This document shows positions 1 to 10,082 of a stretch of DNA of 64,000 nt, piece by piece; the stretch's first letter is position 1; the number at the start of each line of letters is the position of its first letter. The position numbers were made by a program, and so were the translations under genes. Under the pieces are notes generated by a model, which had not been told where the DNA came from, did no database searches, and saw nothing but the letters and a program-made list of their open reading frames with translations. This stretch comes from Mayamaea pseudoterrestris (Eukaryota > Bacillariophyta > Bacillariophyceae > Sellaphorales > Sellaphoraceae): the NCBI GenBank assembly GCA_027923505.1, contig BROI01000028.1, forward strand, positions 310,001-374,000, read 5' to 3'.

Positions 1-902
1 TGAGATGCAAGTAAGAGACTTGAAGTGTAGAGTAATTGGACGCGCACATGGCGCGAATTTTTTGCTCGTAGATGCCATTGCCTCGACGACGGCGATTATT
101 TCCATCGTCGCTTGGGCCAGTGTAGTGACGAACAAACGCCCGAAAGCGGCGCTGAATTTCCCGACGGGTTCGGTCTTGCGCAATCCATTCGCGCAGAGGA
201 ACATCAAACGCTTCCAGGTTGACTTGGTCATCGCCGTCCAAGTCTTCCTCATCCGTCTCGTCATCTCCTTCCTCCTCCTCTTCTCCTCGCCCAAACATGC
301 CTCGACGAGCTTGTCTCGCTTCGTCATCCTCCTCCGTCTCCATTGCATCAAGCATGCCATAGAATCCAGTGTTTCGTCCATCCTTGGTGCGCCTTGAAAT
401 TTCTCGTTCGGCCGCTGCTCGCTCCTCGGCCGTCATGTTCCCATAGTCGCGGTCGTCAATGTCTTCCGTACCATAATTATCCAAGGCTTCAATGCGCTGG
501 TAGTCGCGGTCGGCATTCTCCAACAAGTCTTCGCCTTCTCCTTCTTCCTCTTCGTCGTCAAGCTGGTCATCAAAGTCTTGATCTTCGGGTGCTTCCTCGG
601 CTTCTGGAGCAGGGTCTGTTTCAACGTTATATAGTTAGACGTGCCAACAGTAAGATAGCGTTCAAGCTCATGAAATAGATAAACTTACCATCAACTTCCT
701 TGTACTCTTCATCTTCGCCTCCAAACCGCAACTCTCTCGCTTCCTCTTGAACCTGGCGCTGACGACGACGCTTGTTCGCTAGCCTGCCGAGACGCGCGGC
801 TCGGACCGATGCCTGCGACGGCCCATTTTCCTCGTTATCATCCGAATCCTGCAAGTCGTCATCTTCGTCCTCTGGACGAGGTCGGCGCGGAGGTTCCGCC
901 AT
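1..902 (-). CDS. MCM2: DNA replication licensing factor MCM2, N-terminal part (runs off left edge)
   Basis: Subunit of the nuclear MCM2-7 helicase that is loaded at origins and unwinds DNA. Only about 276 N-terminal codons are in the window. Exon 1 is 902-689, an inferred 73-bp intron is 688-616 (GTAAGT-like donor), and exon 2 continues past base 1. The product starts with a very acidic, disordered tail (EDEDDDLQDSDDNEE), as in other MCM2 proteins. Then come a DRDYQRIEALDNYG stretch matching the conserved MCM2 'DYR.IP.LD.YE' segment, and the start of the MCM N-domain, LREWIAQDRTRREIQRRF followed by YEQKIRAMCASNYSTLQVSY. The start is the ATG in CCATGG context. It is divergent from the peroxidase gene, 322 bp between starts. 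The ATPase core lies outside the window. Confidence 0.9.
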
Positions 903-1224
903 GGTTGAATGGTGTCCTGTAGGAACGCTTGGTCAATGGTTGTGGATCCGTGCTGGCGCGGCGTGCGCGCGTTTTGCGCCAATGCCATGAAAGTCACACA
1001 CGATTCACAAAAATACTCCGTCAGCGGTGCGACAAAGGACCGTACGTCAGCGACAGCAGGCGCGGTTAAAACGACGCGCCGTATTGGATGCTCGATGATG
1101 GCCCCTTTGCAACTGGATTGTTCCATGCGCCAATTGACGATGCAGTAGTAGATTACTAGTAAAAGCACCATCAATACATTCATTATTTACTATTCAGCTG
1201 CAAACCAACAAGCCAACAAGAGTC
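903..1224. other. Divergent intergenic region between MCM2 and the peroxidase gene
   Basis: This 322-bp stretch separates two divergent start codons and must hold both promoters. I see no clear TATA box, no repeat and no extra gene in it. Confidence 0.5.
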
Positions 1225-2381
1225 ATGATATTCCTAGCTCTTGTCGTTGCTGCAACCTTGTCCGTATCGGTTGCATTTGCTCCGATCCGACCGGCATCAC
1301 TGCGAATCGTGGCAACAGCTCCGTCGTCGTCAACGACATCCTTGCATGTCACTAAGGAGGAATTGCTCGAAGCGCGGGAAAAAATTGATGGCATCATCAA
1401 CAATGTCAATGCTGGCCCAATCTTTGTAAGGCTAGCTTGGCATGACTCTGGAACATTCGACGTGAATGTCAAGGAAGATTGGCCAGCGGCGGGCGGTAAG
1501 TATTAAGTATCATTGATGCAATACACGTTACACGTGAGAGGGAGACACCGACAACGAAGAGGAGCATTAAGATTTGGCTTTGCTTGTATGACTTTGTTCT
1601 CATATGAATGTCGCCTATCATTGCAGGAGCAACTGCTTCGATCCGATTCGCCCCCGAGATCCAGCATGGCGCCAATAAAGGCCTGTCGAACGCCGTCAAA
1701 CTGCTCGAGCCAGTCAAGAAGGCTTGCCCAAACGTGAGCTATACAGACATTTATCAAATGGCGAGTACCCGAGCCGTTACTTTGGCTGGTGGACCAGTCA
1801 TGGACATGAAGTATGGTCGCGTCGACGCTGCAGATCCGGCCGACTGCAGCCCCGAGGGAAATTTGCCGGATGGCAGTCCAGGCCCTAATGGCAAGTACGG
1901 AGGTGCTGGTGGGACGGCTTCGACCGAAGCATCAACTCCGAATGAGCATTTGCGCAAAGTGTTTTACCGCATGGGACTTAACGATGAGCAAATTGTTGCC
2001 TTGAGTGGCGCGCACACGTTTGGACGCGCCTACAAGGATCGATCAGGCGCAGGAGCAGAAAAGACGAAATACACCGACGGCAGCAAGCAGATGCGCGTGG
2101 ATGGAACCGAAGCAAAGTACACGCCAGGTGGATCGTCGTGGACGGAACAGTGGTTAATCTTTGATAACTCGTACTACCAAACCATGCCTGATCCGAATGC
2201 CGATCCTGAACTGCTGAAGCTCTCCACCGACTGCACTTTGTTCGAGGATGAAGGATTTCGTCCATTTGCCGAAAAGTTCCGCGATTCGCAAGATGCATTC
2301 TTCGAGTCGTACGCTAAAGCACACAAGGTTCTAAGTGAGCAGGGAAGCAAATTTGACCCTGCAGAGGGGATCATGTTGTAA
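1225..2381 (+). CDS. Plastid-targeted ascorbate peroxidase-like class I haem peroxidase
   Basis: Reduces hydrogen peroxide, probably with ascorbate, in the plastid. Exons are 1225-1495 and 1627-2381, with a 131-bp intron (GTAAGT..TTGCAG), giving 341 aa. Residues 1-17 are a signal peptide ending in VSVAFAP, a diatom-type ASAFAP motif with Phe18 at the cleavage point, so a bipartite plastid presequence is likely. Visible catalytic residues are the distal RLAWH motif (Trp72, His73), the proximal LSGAHTFGR motif (His220) and the proximal Trp262 in SWTEQWLIFDNSYY, which aligns with the ascorbate peroxidase Trp before 'LIFDNSYF'. Cytochrome c peroxidase also belongs to class I, but the IFDNSYY block and the plastid leader favour ascorbate peroxidase. 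Electron donor choice is inferred. Its 3' end faces the mutase gene 95 bp away. Confidence 0.88.
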
Positions 2382-2476
2382 GCGTCAACACAACATATAT
2401 ATTGTAAAAATCACGCTATCGACTATTGGTCAAGACAAACAAGCTTTATCAACGCAATAATTCTATGTTATCTTTT

Positions 2477-3793
2477 CTATCTATTCGTTCGTTCGCCTGC
2501 AATGAGCGACGCGCCAAAAATCTCGGTATTGTGCTTCGCCTCTTCCTCCACGCCGTCCATTCCATCCACGTTCATGGCATCGACCGACGTTGCATCGTCA
2601 GCCTCTGGATTCAATAGCATGCTCTTGTCGACTTGATCATCATGCAACGCCCACAACCATGGATCATTGGAGGCCCTTCGTCGTTCCAAAAAACTTCGTT
2701 TCTTTCGCTCGTCGGCAATGTAGATGCCACGAAACTGGCCGGGCGCTTGCTTGGAAAGCACGTTACCAGTTTGCTTGCAAATGTCATAGTAGAATGGTAT
2801 AGCCGTTGGAATGTTCAAGTTTTCAATGTCATGAGCACCAATGCCATCCAGGCTCATGACGAGGGCGCGCAACGAATTGGCGTGGGCAACGACAAAACTG
2901 GTGGGAGGCTCGTCCGGAGAGGCGTTGCGAATGTCCGCTTGTATGTCTGTCCAGGCGTTGACGACTCGCTCCTGGCAATCATGAAGCGACTCAGATAGTG
3001 GTATTTGCTCTTGGAGTTTGTTGTATCTTGCATCTTTATGTATAATATCGTAGTGTGGATGCTTGACAGTCATGTCGGGTGGTCTTGCTTCAAATGATCG
3101 TCGCCATTCCATGACGATGTTGCGTCCCAGTCGGTCGGCTGTGCGTTCCTTCGATAAACCTTGTAAAGCCCCGTAGTGCCGTTCGTTTATTCTCCTGTGC
3201 AATCTCAGCAAGAGATGAGTCTATCAAGTTTATCGTTTCAAATCTACGAGATGCCGCAACGCCCCAACCATTCACTCATCAACGCACGCAGAATGTACAC
3301 TACTCAACGCTTACCAATCCATGTGAATGGGCGTATACGATATACCCGCCGCCTCCAATGCTCGCTGCGCCGTCACAATACTTCTCGTCAGCAAGGAACT
3401 GTAGCACTTGTCAAAGGTCATGCGATGACTGTACAACACTTGACCTGCCTCAATGGCCTCGCACACACCACGCCTCGTCAAACCAATGTCGCACCACCCG
3501 GTGAATATATTGGCATTGTTGAATTCTGATTCTCCGTGACGCATAAACACCACGCGATGCGAGTTTGATGGAACGGGTGGAAGAGACGTTGTTGTTTGAG
3601 CGGCGGCAGAGCGTGAGGATGAGTATAGTTTCGAATGTCGAGATATGACAGCGACAACGCGTCTTTTGGGACTTTTTAGTATCAGCAGTGCCGTTGATAG
3701 AGGCATGAGTAAAGCCATTGATAAGATTAGGCGAAGTAGAATGCCATGCTGCATACTGAGCGCGACGGAAAATGGCCTCGAGTGGTCGTCCAT
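2477..3793 (-). CDS. Cofactor-dependent phosphoglycerate mutase with N-terminal leader
   Basis: Interconverts 3- and 2-phosphoglycerate in lower glycolysis. Exon 1 is 3793-3315, an inferred 120-bp intron is 3314-3195, and exon 2 is 3194-2477; the junction restores the family segment DWRINERHYGALQGL. Histidine phosphatase motifs are present: FMRHGESEFN (catalytic His about residue 86), the ESLHDC acid segment, and VVAHANSLRAL with the second His. The start chosen is the ATG in GCCATGG, 48 bp from a TATA-like box. In-frame ATGs at 3826 and 3754 are alternatives. The leader has a hydrophobic run (LILSMALLMPLSTALLIL) and then a basic, Ser-rich stretch. It lacks the ASAFAP signature, so a mitochondrial or secretory address is possible; diatoms are known to keep lower-glycolysis isoforms in mitochondria. 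A C-terminal tail of about 70 charged residues exceeds the usual family length. Confidence 0.85.
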
Positions 3794-3840
3794 GGCCGCG
3801 ATGCGAACGCGCGATGATCGTCGCATTACCGGTACGACAG

Positions 3841-3848
3841 ATATATAG
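3841..3848. promoter_or_regulatory. TATA-like box in a short divergent promoter
   Basis: The motif ATATATAG sits between two divergent start codons only 115 bp apart, about 48 bp from the mutase ATG and 61 bp from the phosphoesterase ATG. Because TATATA reads as a TATA box on both strands, it could serve either gene. Functional use is inferred. Confidence 0.4.
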
Positions 3849-3908
3849 TTAAAGGTACGACACTTCTGCATCGCGACCGTAACGACGAGTGCAAAAAGCT
3901 CTACCACC

Positions 3909-5981
3909 ATGGGGGCAAAACGTTCGCTAGTACTTCCGAAGGTACTTATCAAATCCCTATTTATAGTCATGTTACTTGCAGAGGCCTCTTCCGTAGATCA
4001 ATGGACGCGAAACGATTTGAACGCAAGGAATAAGTCCAATTCGACCGAGTCGCCAACCGCGGCGACTGAAGTTTCAGCACCCAGCAGCAGCACTACTGCA
4101 TCGCAGGAAGCTGCAAGCAGTATTACAACTGATGTTTCAACAGCTCCAACAATATCTCCGACATCATATCCTACCGCATATATAAACCCTGACGCGCCCT
4201 TACTGCCATTGGGAGACATTAACGTCGTCGTGTTGACGGATGTGCACTCCTGGCTCGCCGGTCACGGTGACAAGGAAGCCACGTTTGACGCCGATTATGG
4301 AAACGTCCTTTCCTTTGTCCAACGACTCAAAGCATACTTTTTGCAGCATGAACCCACCAAGGACTTTTGGTTCGTCATGAATGGCGACTGGATTGATGGC
4401 ACGGGCCTGGCCATGAACGGCGATCCTTCGCACCTGATTCCATTGATTGAGAAGATGCCATTTGACGCTTACAATGTTGGAAACCATGAACTCTACGACA
4501 AGAGTGTCATTGAGTATGCGACGCGACCTGGTGGTTTCGTCGAATGGTGGGGCGATCGATATCTTAGCTCGAACGTTGTCTTGAATAAATCAAAGGATGA
4601 GCCATTGGGGAACCGTTACAAGGTGCTGCGCGGCAAGCAGTCAAATGTATTGACCTTTGGGTTCTTGTTTAATATGAAAGGCAACTCCAATCTTGTGACA
4701 GTTCAGGAGGTTGGCAATGTCGTTCGCGAAAAGTGGTTTACGAATGCCCTTCAGAATGAAGACTATGATGCTATTTTGGTGCTGGCCCATATGGGAGTAC
4801 GCGATCCACTAGTGAAGGTGATACTGACGGAGATACGGAACATCGTGGGAGACAAGATCCCGGTTCAATTTTTGACGGGTCATACGCATTACCGCGACTT
4901 TGCGATTGTTGACTCGGCCAGTACGTCGGTGGAAGCGGGTCGATACTTCGACACTGTTGGTTTTGTTTCGTTTCCGACTGCTGGCACGCTCAAGTCATTT
5001 CACCAACAAGGACATGCCAACGCAACAGATCTGTTTCACCACGTGTTTCTCGATGCAAACGTTGACAATTTACAAAAGACGCTTCGAGTCGACGAGCTTG
5101 ATACGCCTGATGGAGCAGCACTTTCAGTGTTTATAGAACGGACTCGAGACGAATTGGGGCTACTGGAAAGCGTTGGGTGTCTCAACGATGATCTCTTTCT
5201 GAACAATGGCCTTGATAAAGTCGATAGCTTGTGGCGATATTTTCGAGACGTCGTTGTGCCGGGCGCCTTTGGCGAGTCTGATATTGTATTCATGGGCAAG
5301 GGCATGTGGCGATATGACCTGTTGAGCGGCACTATTTTGCTTGATGACCTTCTCTCTGTCTCGCCATTTAACGAATCCTATCATTTGTGGTCGGATGTTC
5401 CTGGTCACGTGATTTACAATTTAAATCTGACTGCAAACAACAATTCACGAGTGGATCCGTTTACGCCGCCCTTTATGCCAGAACTGCCCGAATTCATACT
5501 CTGTTCAGCAGCAGCTTTTTACAAAGACGCTGGACCATATAATCTCGTCACAAATGCGTTTGAATCAAAGCAGGTTGAGAAATTACTTGATATGGTAGAC
5601 CCAGATTTTGCCGACCGACAGCCGATTGTATTGAATTTTACAACGACGGACCTTTGGATCGCCCATTTCCGCCAGGAGCGGCACTTGTTTGGATGCAGCT
5701 CGAAGGGAAATGTTCACGGCAAGAACAGTCACGGGAGCAGCATTTACGGCTCGGCTTTGGAGCATGAGCGGGACATGATGTGGATGTTGTTCCTCTTATT
5801 GGCCGTCGCTTGCGTCTTGGTGCTTTCCGTTTGGCGCATTCGCCAACGAGCATTGATTCATCGTCGCGTCACATACCAGCGAGACTTTGCAACGGACGAA
5901 GCCCGTCGCGAGTATGAAGAATCGCAGGGGGAGTGCTATCGAGATGGCGACGAGTCGGAGGATGACGATGAGCTTATATGA
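3909..5981 (+). CDS. Type I membrane calcineurin-like metallophosphoesterase (5'-nucleotidase-like)
   Basis: A 690-aa single-exon gene with ATG in ACCATGG. Layout: signal peptide about 1-28; Ser/Thr-rich linker 40-95 ending in PT repeats; metallophosphoesterase domain about 103-400; a C-terminal region resembling the 5'-nucleotidase C-domain; one membrane span about 623-644; and a 46-residue basic-then-acidic cytosolic tail. Metal-binding motifs are visible in order: LTDVH (Asp111, His113), NGDW (Asp160), VGNHE (Asn192, His193), LAHMG, and TGHTH (324-327). The domain should face the outside or the lumen and hydrolyse phosphoesters, perhaps nucleotides, for phosphate scavenging; the substrate is inferred. 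It ends 56 bp from the convergent HSF stop. Confidence 0.85.
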   Translation: MGAKRSLVLPKVLIKSLFIVMLLAEASSVDQWTRNDLNARNKSNSTESPTAATEVSAPSSSTTASQEAASSITTDVSTAPTISPTSYPTAYINPDAPLLPLGDINVVVLTDVHSWLAGHGDKEATFDADYGNVLSFVQRLKAYFLQHEPTKDFWFVMNGDWIDGTGLAMNGDPSHLIPLIEKMPFDAYNVGNHELYDKSVIEYATRPGGFVEWWGDRYLSSNVVLNKSKDEPLGNRYKVLRGKQSNVLTFGFLFNMKGNSNLVTVQEVGNVVREKWFTNALQNEDYDAILVLAHMGVRDPLVKVILTEIRNIVGDKIPVQFLTGHTHYRDFAIVDSASTSVEAGRYFDTVGFVSFPTAGTLKSFHQQGHANATDLFHHVFLDANVDNLQKTLRVDELDTPDGAALSVFIERTRDELGLLESVGCLNDDLFLNNGLDKVDSLWRYFRDVVVPGAFGESDIVFMGKGMWRYDLLSGTILLDDLLSVSPFNESYHLWSDVPGHVIYNLNLTANNNSRVDPFTPPFMPELPEFILCSAAAFYKDAGPYNLVTNAFESKQVEKLLDMVDPDFADRQPIVLNFTTTDLWIAHFRQERHLFGCSSKGNVHGKNSHGSSIYGSALEHERDMMWMLFLLLAVACVLVLSVWRIRQRALIHRRVTYQRDFATDEARREYEESQGECYRDGDESEDDDELI

Positions 5982-6037
5982 CAAGTATTTTTATAAGTGC
6001 GTCTTTATATACAACGGCCTGCAAATAGGTGCATACA

Positions 6038-7341
6038 CTAGCTAAATCCCTGCTGACGCAACCAGTCCGCCATGGACGCTTGCTGAGATTGTTGCTGAAG
6101 CTGATACGGCGCTGCAGCCGCCTGAAGGTTGTTTTGCAAGGCAAACTGTGGGTTTGCCGCCATTTGTTGAAGCAATGTATTCAACAAGAAGCTGTCAGCG
6201 CTCATGTTGTTACCATTCATGACGGGAGCCATGAGCTGTGGCAATGGCAGATCCATGGGCAAGGAAGACATGCTCGGTACCTGGCTGTTGAGAAAGGCGT
6301 GGCCGAATGCACTCGTCGCCGAGTGCTGGTGATGCATTGGAGCACCGTGGTTCAACCGCTTGCTCGCTGGACCGCCATCGGCAAGCCAGTCCACCGACGA
6401 GGCGAGACGACTCTGCAAGACTGATGATTGCGGAGCCGTCAATATGGGCGGCTGATTCAAGTTCAGCGCGAGACCTTGTGGTGGCGGCAGCTGCTCAATC
6501 TGCCGGTCACGCTCGAGAGGATATAACTTGCTGATGGAGTACAAGTCGGGCTCGTTTTCGGGATCCGGTATCAATCGGCGGGCATCCTTGGGTTCTGGCA
6601 TGAACTTCAACAAATGGGGTCTCCCACGAAGTAGGCTCTGAATGTATTTGGAATCGGATGGTGTGAAGGGTGAGAAAGTAGATCTTCAAAGATTTAAGAT
6701 CTTCGAACAGTATGAATCATCATCACAACTCTTGCATTTACCTCATGATAGTACGCATTACGATCCTTTCCCTGCGTAATGTTCCGATAGCCATGATTGT
6801 TCAATTGCCGCAGAAAGGAACTGTAGCGCTTATGGTTGAAATACTTTGGACAGACTTCACGCTCAAAGGTCACCGGAATGTCAACGCGAAAACCTCGTCC
6901 ATGAGGAAGCCAGGTGATCCATCTGCAGTATTCATTCTGCATGAGAATGTGATATACCTTCTGGTTGAACGTCATGGCGCTTATGTCCATTTGAATCAAG
7001 TCAGCGTCGCACTTGACTGCGTCACTCTCCTCGGGTGGAACATCGGAAAGATCATGGTAGGTGTGGTTCACATACTCGCGTGTCTTGTTCGTGACCAGTT
7101 GAACGAGGCGAGAGTCCTTGTGCTGGACTGTCGCCTTTTTGCGTGAACGCCGCTGTTTCTTGGGCTTGGCTAGTACTTGCTCGGCAGTGGCTATGGTGGA
7201 CTCTTCCTTGCCAATACTTGACACTGCAGCGTCCGTTGGAATTTCCGATGCGACGGAAGCATCCTTGTCTGACGCAATGCTGGCTGCTGCCGCAACTTCA
7301 GTCGCGTCTCTCTTTGGAATAAAATCTTGTTGGCTTGTCAT
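6038..7341 (-). CDS. Heat shock factor-type transcription factor
   Basis: DNA-binding regulator in the nucleus. Exon 1 is 7341-6742 (200 codons), intron 6741-6638 (104 bp), exon 2 6637-6038, total 399 aa. A basic cluster KPKKQRRSRKK at about 59-69 is a likely nuclear signal. The HSF DNA-binding domain spans about 123-212: FNQKVYHILM, then KYFNHKRYSSFLRQLNNHGY (recognition helix), and YYHE joined across the intron to SLLRGRPHLL. The C-terminal 180 residues are rich in Gln, Pro and Met, like an activation domain. No clear HR-A/B heptad repeat follows the DNA-binding domain, so the mode of oligomerisation is unclear. The open frame extends further upstream but without an ATG; the chosen start is the first one (ACCATGA). 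HSF genes are known to be expanded in diatoms, so no stress role can be assumed. Confidence 0.87.
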
Positions 7342-8020
7342 GGTCAAATCCTTTCTTCCTTGTTTATGGTGATGATGTGGACTCGAGAATGAGAATGATG
7401 GAAAGACGTCGTCTCGATTTCCGCTCCCAGTCGCGAAATGCTGCTCGACCAGTGACCAGTTTCCCCGCACCTCTCCCGTAGCCGACGTACGACAGTGACA
7501 CGGTAAGGCTGATGTGCGTCAGAATTGCACTTGAAGTTAGTGTAGCTTCAATGGGCATGTTAAATAGTTTGTGAGTCACTTCAAGAAGGCTATAGCATGT
7601 GCTATTGCCCAAACTTCGCTTGTTGTCCTTGTCGGAAGACTGCAACATTGCTGGCACGACTTATATCGCTAGTGACTCCGGTACGCTAGCTAACTTTTGA
7701 AGCATCCTGTGATGATTTCAATTGTTCACAACGGGACAGCCACGCAAAGTTATTGTCACCTCTTAGTCATATGTTTTGTCTTCGTGTATTGTAGGCAGCC
7801 TCAGCATGTCTTGTCCTTGCCCAACAGCAGTGGCAATCGGCCTAGCCTTTCACAAGCACGTGTGACAGACCAAAGCCAATATCGATGATGTCCTCAATAA
7901 ATACCTTGCAACACCTTTTACCCAACTAAAGTGCAATGTTCTTTTATACTATTTTTTTGACATATATTATTGTTGAAAGTCAGGCCATACGAATTTGGAA
8001 ATTGGTAGGAGTCTTGGACA
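7342..8020. other. Intergenic stretch, no gene seen
   Basis: This 679-bp stretch lies between the HSF start and the 3' end of the Cys-rich gene. It should contain the HSF promoter. Short open frames here show no family motif or domain. Nothing repeat-like was found. Confidence 0.5.
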
Positions 8021-9349
8021 TTAAACAGGTGGAGGATTGTTCGCGGCAGCGGTCGGCGTAGGCGAGCTAAAGGTCGGTTCCAGCGTTGGATCCAATGTTT
8101 GTCCGTCGTCGAACGTACCACCAGCAATTGTTGGTGTGGGCGAGCTAAACGTTGGTTCCAACGTCGGCTCCAACGTTTGTCCGTCGTCAAATGTACCACC
8201 AGCCACTGTAGGTGCAGGCGAACTAAACGTCGGCTCCATCGTTGGCGTCGTTGTTGATCCATCGTTAACAAAGCCGGGAGCAACCGTCGGTGTTGGCGAA
8301 CTAAATGTTGGCTCCATCGTTGGTTCCATTGTCGCTCCATCCGAAAGTGACATTGTTGGTTCAAAGGTTGACAAATCATCATCGTCTGCGGAATCACTTT
8401 TCAGATAAACATTTTTGCACATGTCATACTGATGACAAAACGCCTTAGGGTCCGCCTTGTCGGTGCAAGATCCAAATGGATTGTAGCAGCATGATGCAGC
8501 AAGACATAAATTTTTGCAATCTTGAACGAGAGCAGGGTCTTGGCACTTGGTATTGACAATGGAAAAGATAGCCGCGTCAATTTTGTCATGCGTCTCCAAG
8601 TTATGACAGGGAGCGTATCCCATGCAGTTTTCGTTTGCTGAGCAATCATCGCCAATGGCACCGTAGCAGCACCTTGACGGCATGCAAATGTTTGCACACG
8701 CCTTGAGGCCCGACGTTGACGCCAATGCCTGCATACTACAAGTTTCGCCCAAGTTTGCCGGTGCCGGTGAAATGTCGGCGGTAATGACATTCGTGCCCGT
8801 GACAACGCCGCAGCTATTTTGGTAGCGCTGGCAAGTATCTTCGTTGCCCGCCAAGCAAGACGAGTCTGTGTTTGCCGGGTAGGAGCAGCATTTGGAAACA
8901 TCGCAAGCATCTTGGCACCTTTTACGGCCATCCGACGAAACAATATTGTCGGGCGAACAAATGGTTGCCAGCTCCGCCGGAGGATTCAAAAGCTCCATCG
9001 ACGACAAGCTCACAGATCGGTCGTTGCCAGACTTGGACTTTTTGACGAGCACGCTCGTCATGACAATGAGCGCCAAGGTGACGCACGAAATCAAGAAGTA
9101 AAAACACATGCGTCTGCCGCGACCCGATCGCTGAAGCTTATGCAGATTGGGGTCTAGAATTTCGGTTGTCTGTCGTTCCTCATCCATATGACCATCGTCA
9201 AAGTACAAGGGGTCATCATGATATTGACTATCCATAAAGACGCCAGCGTCACCATCGTCGTCAATATTACCAGATGTCGCCATGAACTCGCCGTCCAACG
9301 ACGGGTCTAGCGCGGGATCGTAAATGTTGCGTCGCGTTTTCTGAACCAT
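8021..9349 (-). CDS. Cys-rich type II membrane protein with PT-rich tandem repeat tail
   Basis: Not a family I recognise. From the ATG at 9349 the product has 442 aa. Residues 1-80 are acidic and presumably cytosolic, ending in RSGRGRR; a single membrane span is about 82-102; an outer region holds three Cys-rich modules at roughly 130-330. Each module has the order C..C..C..C(C)..C..C..C (for example CQDACDVSKCCSYP, CANICMPSRCCYG, CKNLCLAASCCYNP). The tail (about 340-442) has four 26-residue repeats built on EPTFSSPTPT. The open frame continues upstream past a pyrimidine-rich stretch ending in TTCAG near 9411, so an upstream exon is likely and the N-terminus may be incomplete; the first residues of that extension read DLDGSIDFDQF, like an EF-hand loop. 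Probable cell-surface or wall-associated role is inferred. Confidence 0.65.
   Translation of the reverse strand: MVQKTRRNIYDPALDPSLDGEFMATSGNIDDDGDAGVFMDSQYHDDPLYFDDGHMDEERQTTEILDPNLHKLQRSGRGRRMCFYFLISCVTLALIVMTSVLVKKSKSGNDRSVSLSSMELLNPPAELATICSPDNIVSSDGRKRCQDACDVSKCCSYPANTDSSCLAGNEDTCQRYQNSCGVVTGTNVITADISPAPANLGETCSMQALASTSGLKACANICMPSRCCYGAIGDDCSANENCMGYAPCHNLETHDKIDAAIFSIVNTKCQDPALVQDCKNLCLAASCCYNPFGSCTDKADPKAFCHQYDMCKNVYLKSDSADDDDLSTFEPTMSLSDGATMEPTMEPTFSSPTPTVAPGFVNDGSTTTPTMEPTFSSPAPTVAGGTFDDGQTLEPTLEPTFSSPTPTIAGGTFDDGQTLDPTLEPTFSSPTPTAAANNPPPV
8061..8340 (-). repeat. 78-bp coding minisatellite (four units)
   Basis: Inside the Cys-rich gene the motif GGCGA(G/A)CTAAA recurs at 8061, 8139, 8217 and 8295, an exact 78-bp period that keeps frame and encodes 26-residue PT-rich units. 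The two left units are the most alike, which points to recent local duplication. Confidence 0.85.
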
Positions 9350-10082
9350 GTTTCTTTGTCGAGTGATGCTAGAGAAGAATTGATCGAAATCGATTGAGCC
9401 GTCGAGATCTGAATAAAGCAAATAAACGAAGTAGCGAGTGAGTAATGAAGTGGCACAAACAGTAACAAGGTCATGAATAGCGTCATATTGTCAGTCTCAC
9501 TGCAATGGTTTGGCTTCGATCTTGCATGTGATCCGCGGCCAGTCACAAGAAAAAGGAACACCGCGTACGGCTCGTCTCGTGCGGTCCTCGCACCTCCGCA
9601 ATTGCGCCGCTCGATCAGTCGATGCCAAGAAAGCATTTACATGCGTCCACCTGTTGTAAACATACCTGTATAAGTAGTAAATGACACAATGCAGCAATGG
9701 TGTCCAGCACCAAACTTTTGTAGAAGGAATGCAAAACCTCGCGGCAACAGAGAATGCACGATCCTTTTCGGTTGGCGCGCGCTCGATGGTCGGGGTCTTG
9801 GGTTTGAAAAGTCCACGCGTGACCGCCTGGCGTGATATCTTTGGCGGCTTTCACTATTGCCCACTGGCACGAGGAAGGCCAACAACTCATAAGGTGCTGC
9901 TCCGATGACTCCACGTCAAGCGTTCCACATACAAAATGGAACGTCATCCATCTGTTCCTTGCGACCATGAACATCAACCAAAATCGCATCCAAGCGTCTC
10001 GCCACTTCCTGTACCGCAAACGTTGACAAACTACGTATATTCCGTCGCTCTGATAGTGCACTCATTCACTGCAATACACATT
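9350..10082. other. Intergenic stretch, possibly with a 5' exon of the Cys-rich gene
   Basis: This 733-bp stretch lies between two divergent genes. A likely 3' splice site on the minus strand (TACTCAC, a pyrimidine tract, then TTCAG near 9411) suggests that an exon of the Cys-rich gene lies further right. A candidate donor CAG/GTATGT is at about 9666, but the reading frame before it does not join cleanly. A 148-codon minus-strand open frame here has no recognisable domain. Confidence 0.35.

Noticed and set aside
627-688. Hydrophobic end of the first MCM2 open piece as a membrane anchor
   Set aside because: It is read-through into the 73-bp intron; splicing at GTAAG..CAG restores the MCM2 acidic region.
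9350-9421. EF-hand in the Cys-rich protein (DLDGSIDFDQF)
   Set aside because: The loop is incomplete at the exon border and no ATG precedes it; without the upstream exon it cannot be claimed as a domain.
9615-10061. 148-codon minus-strand open frame
   Set aside because: No domain, odd composition (Trp and Cys at random), and no clean splice into the Cys-rich gene in frame.
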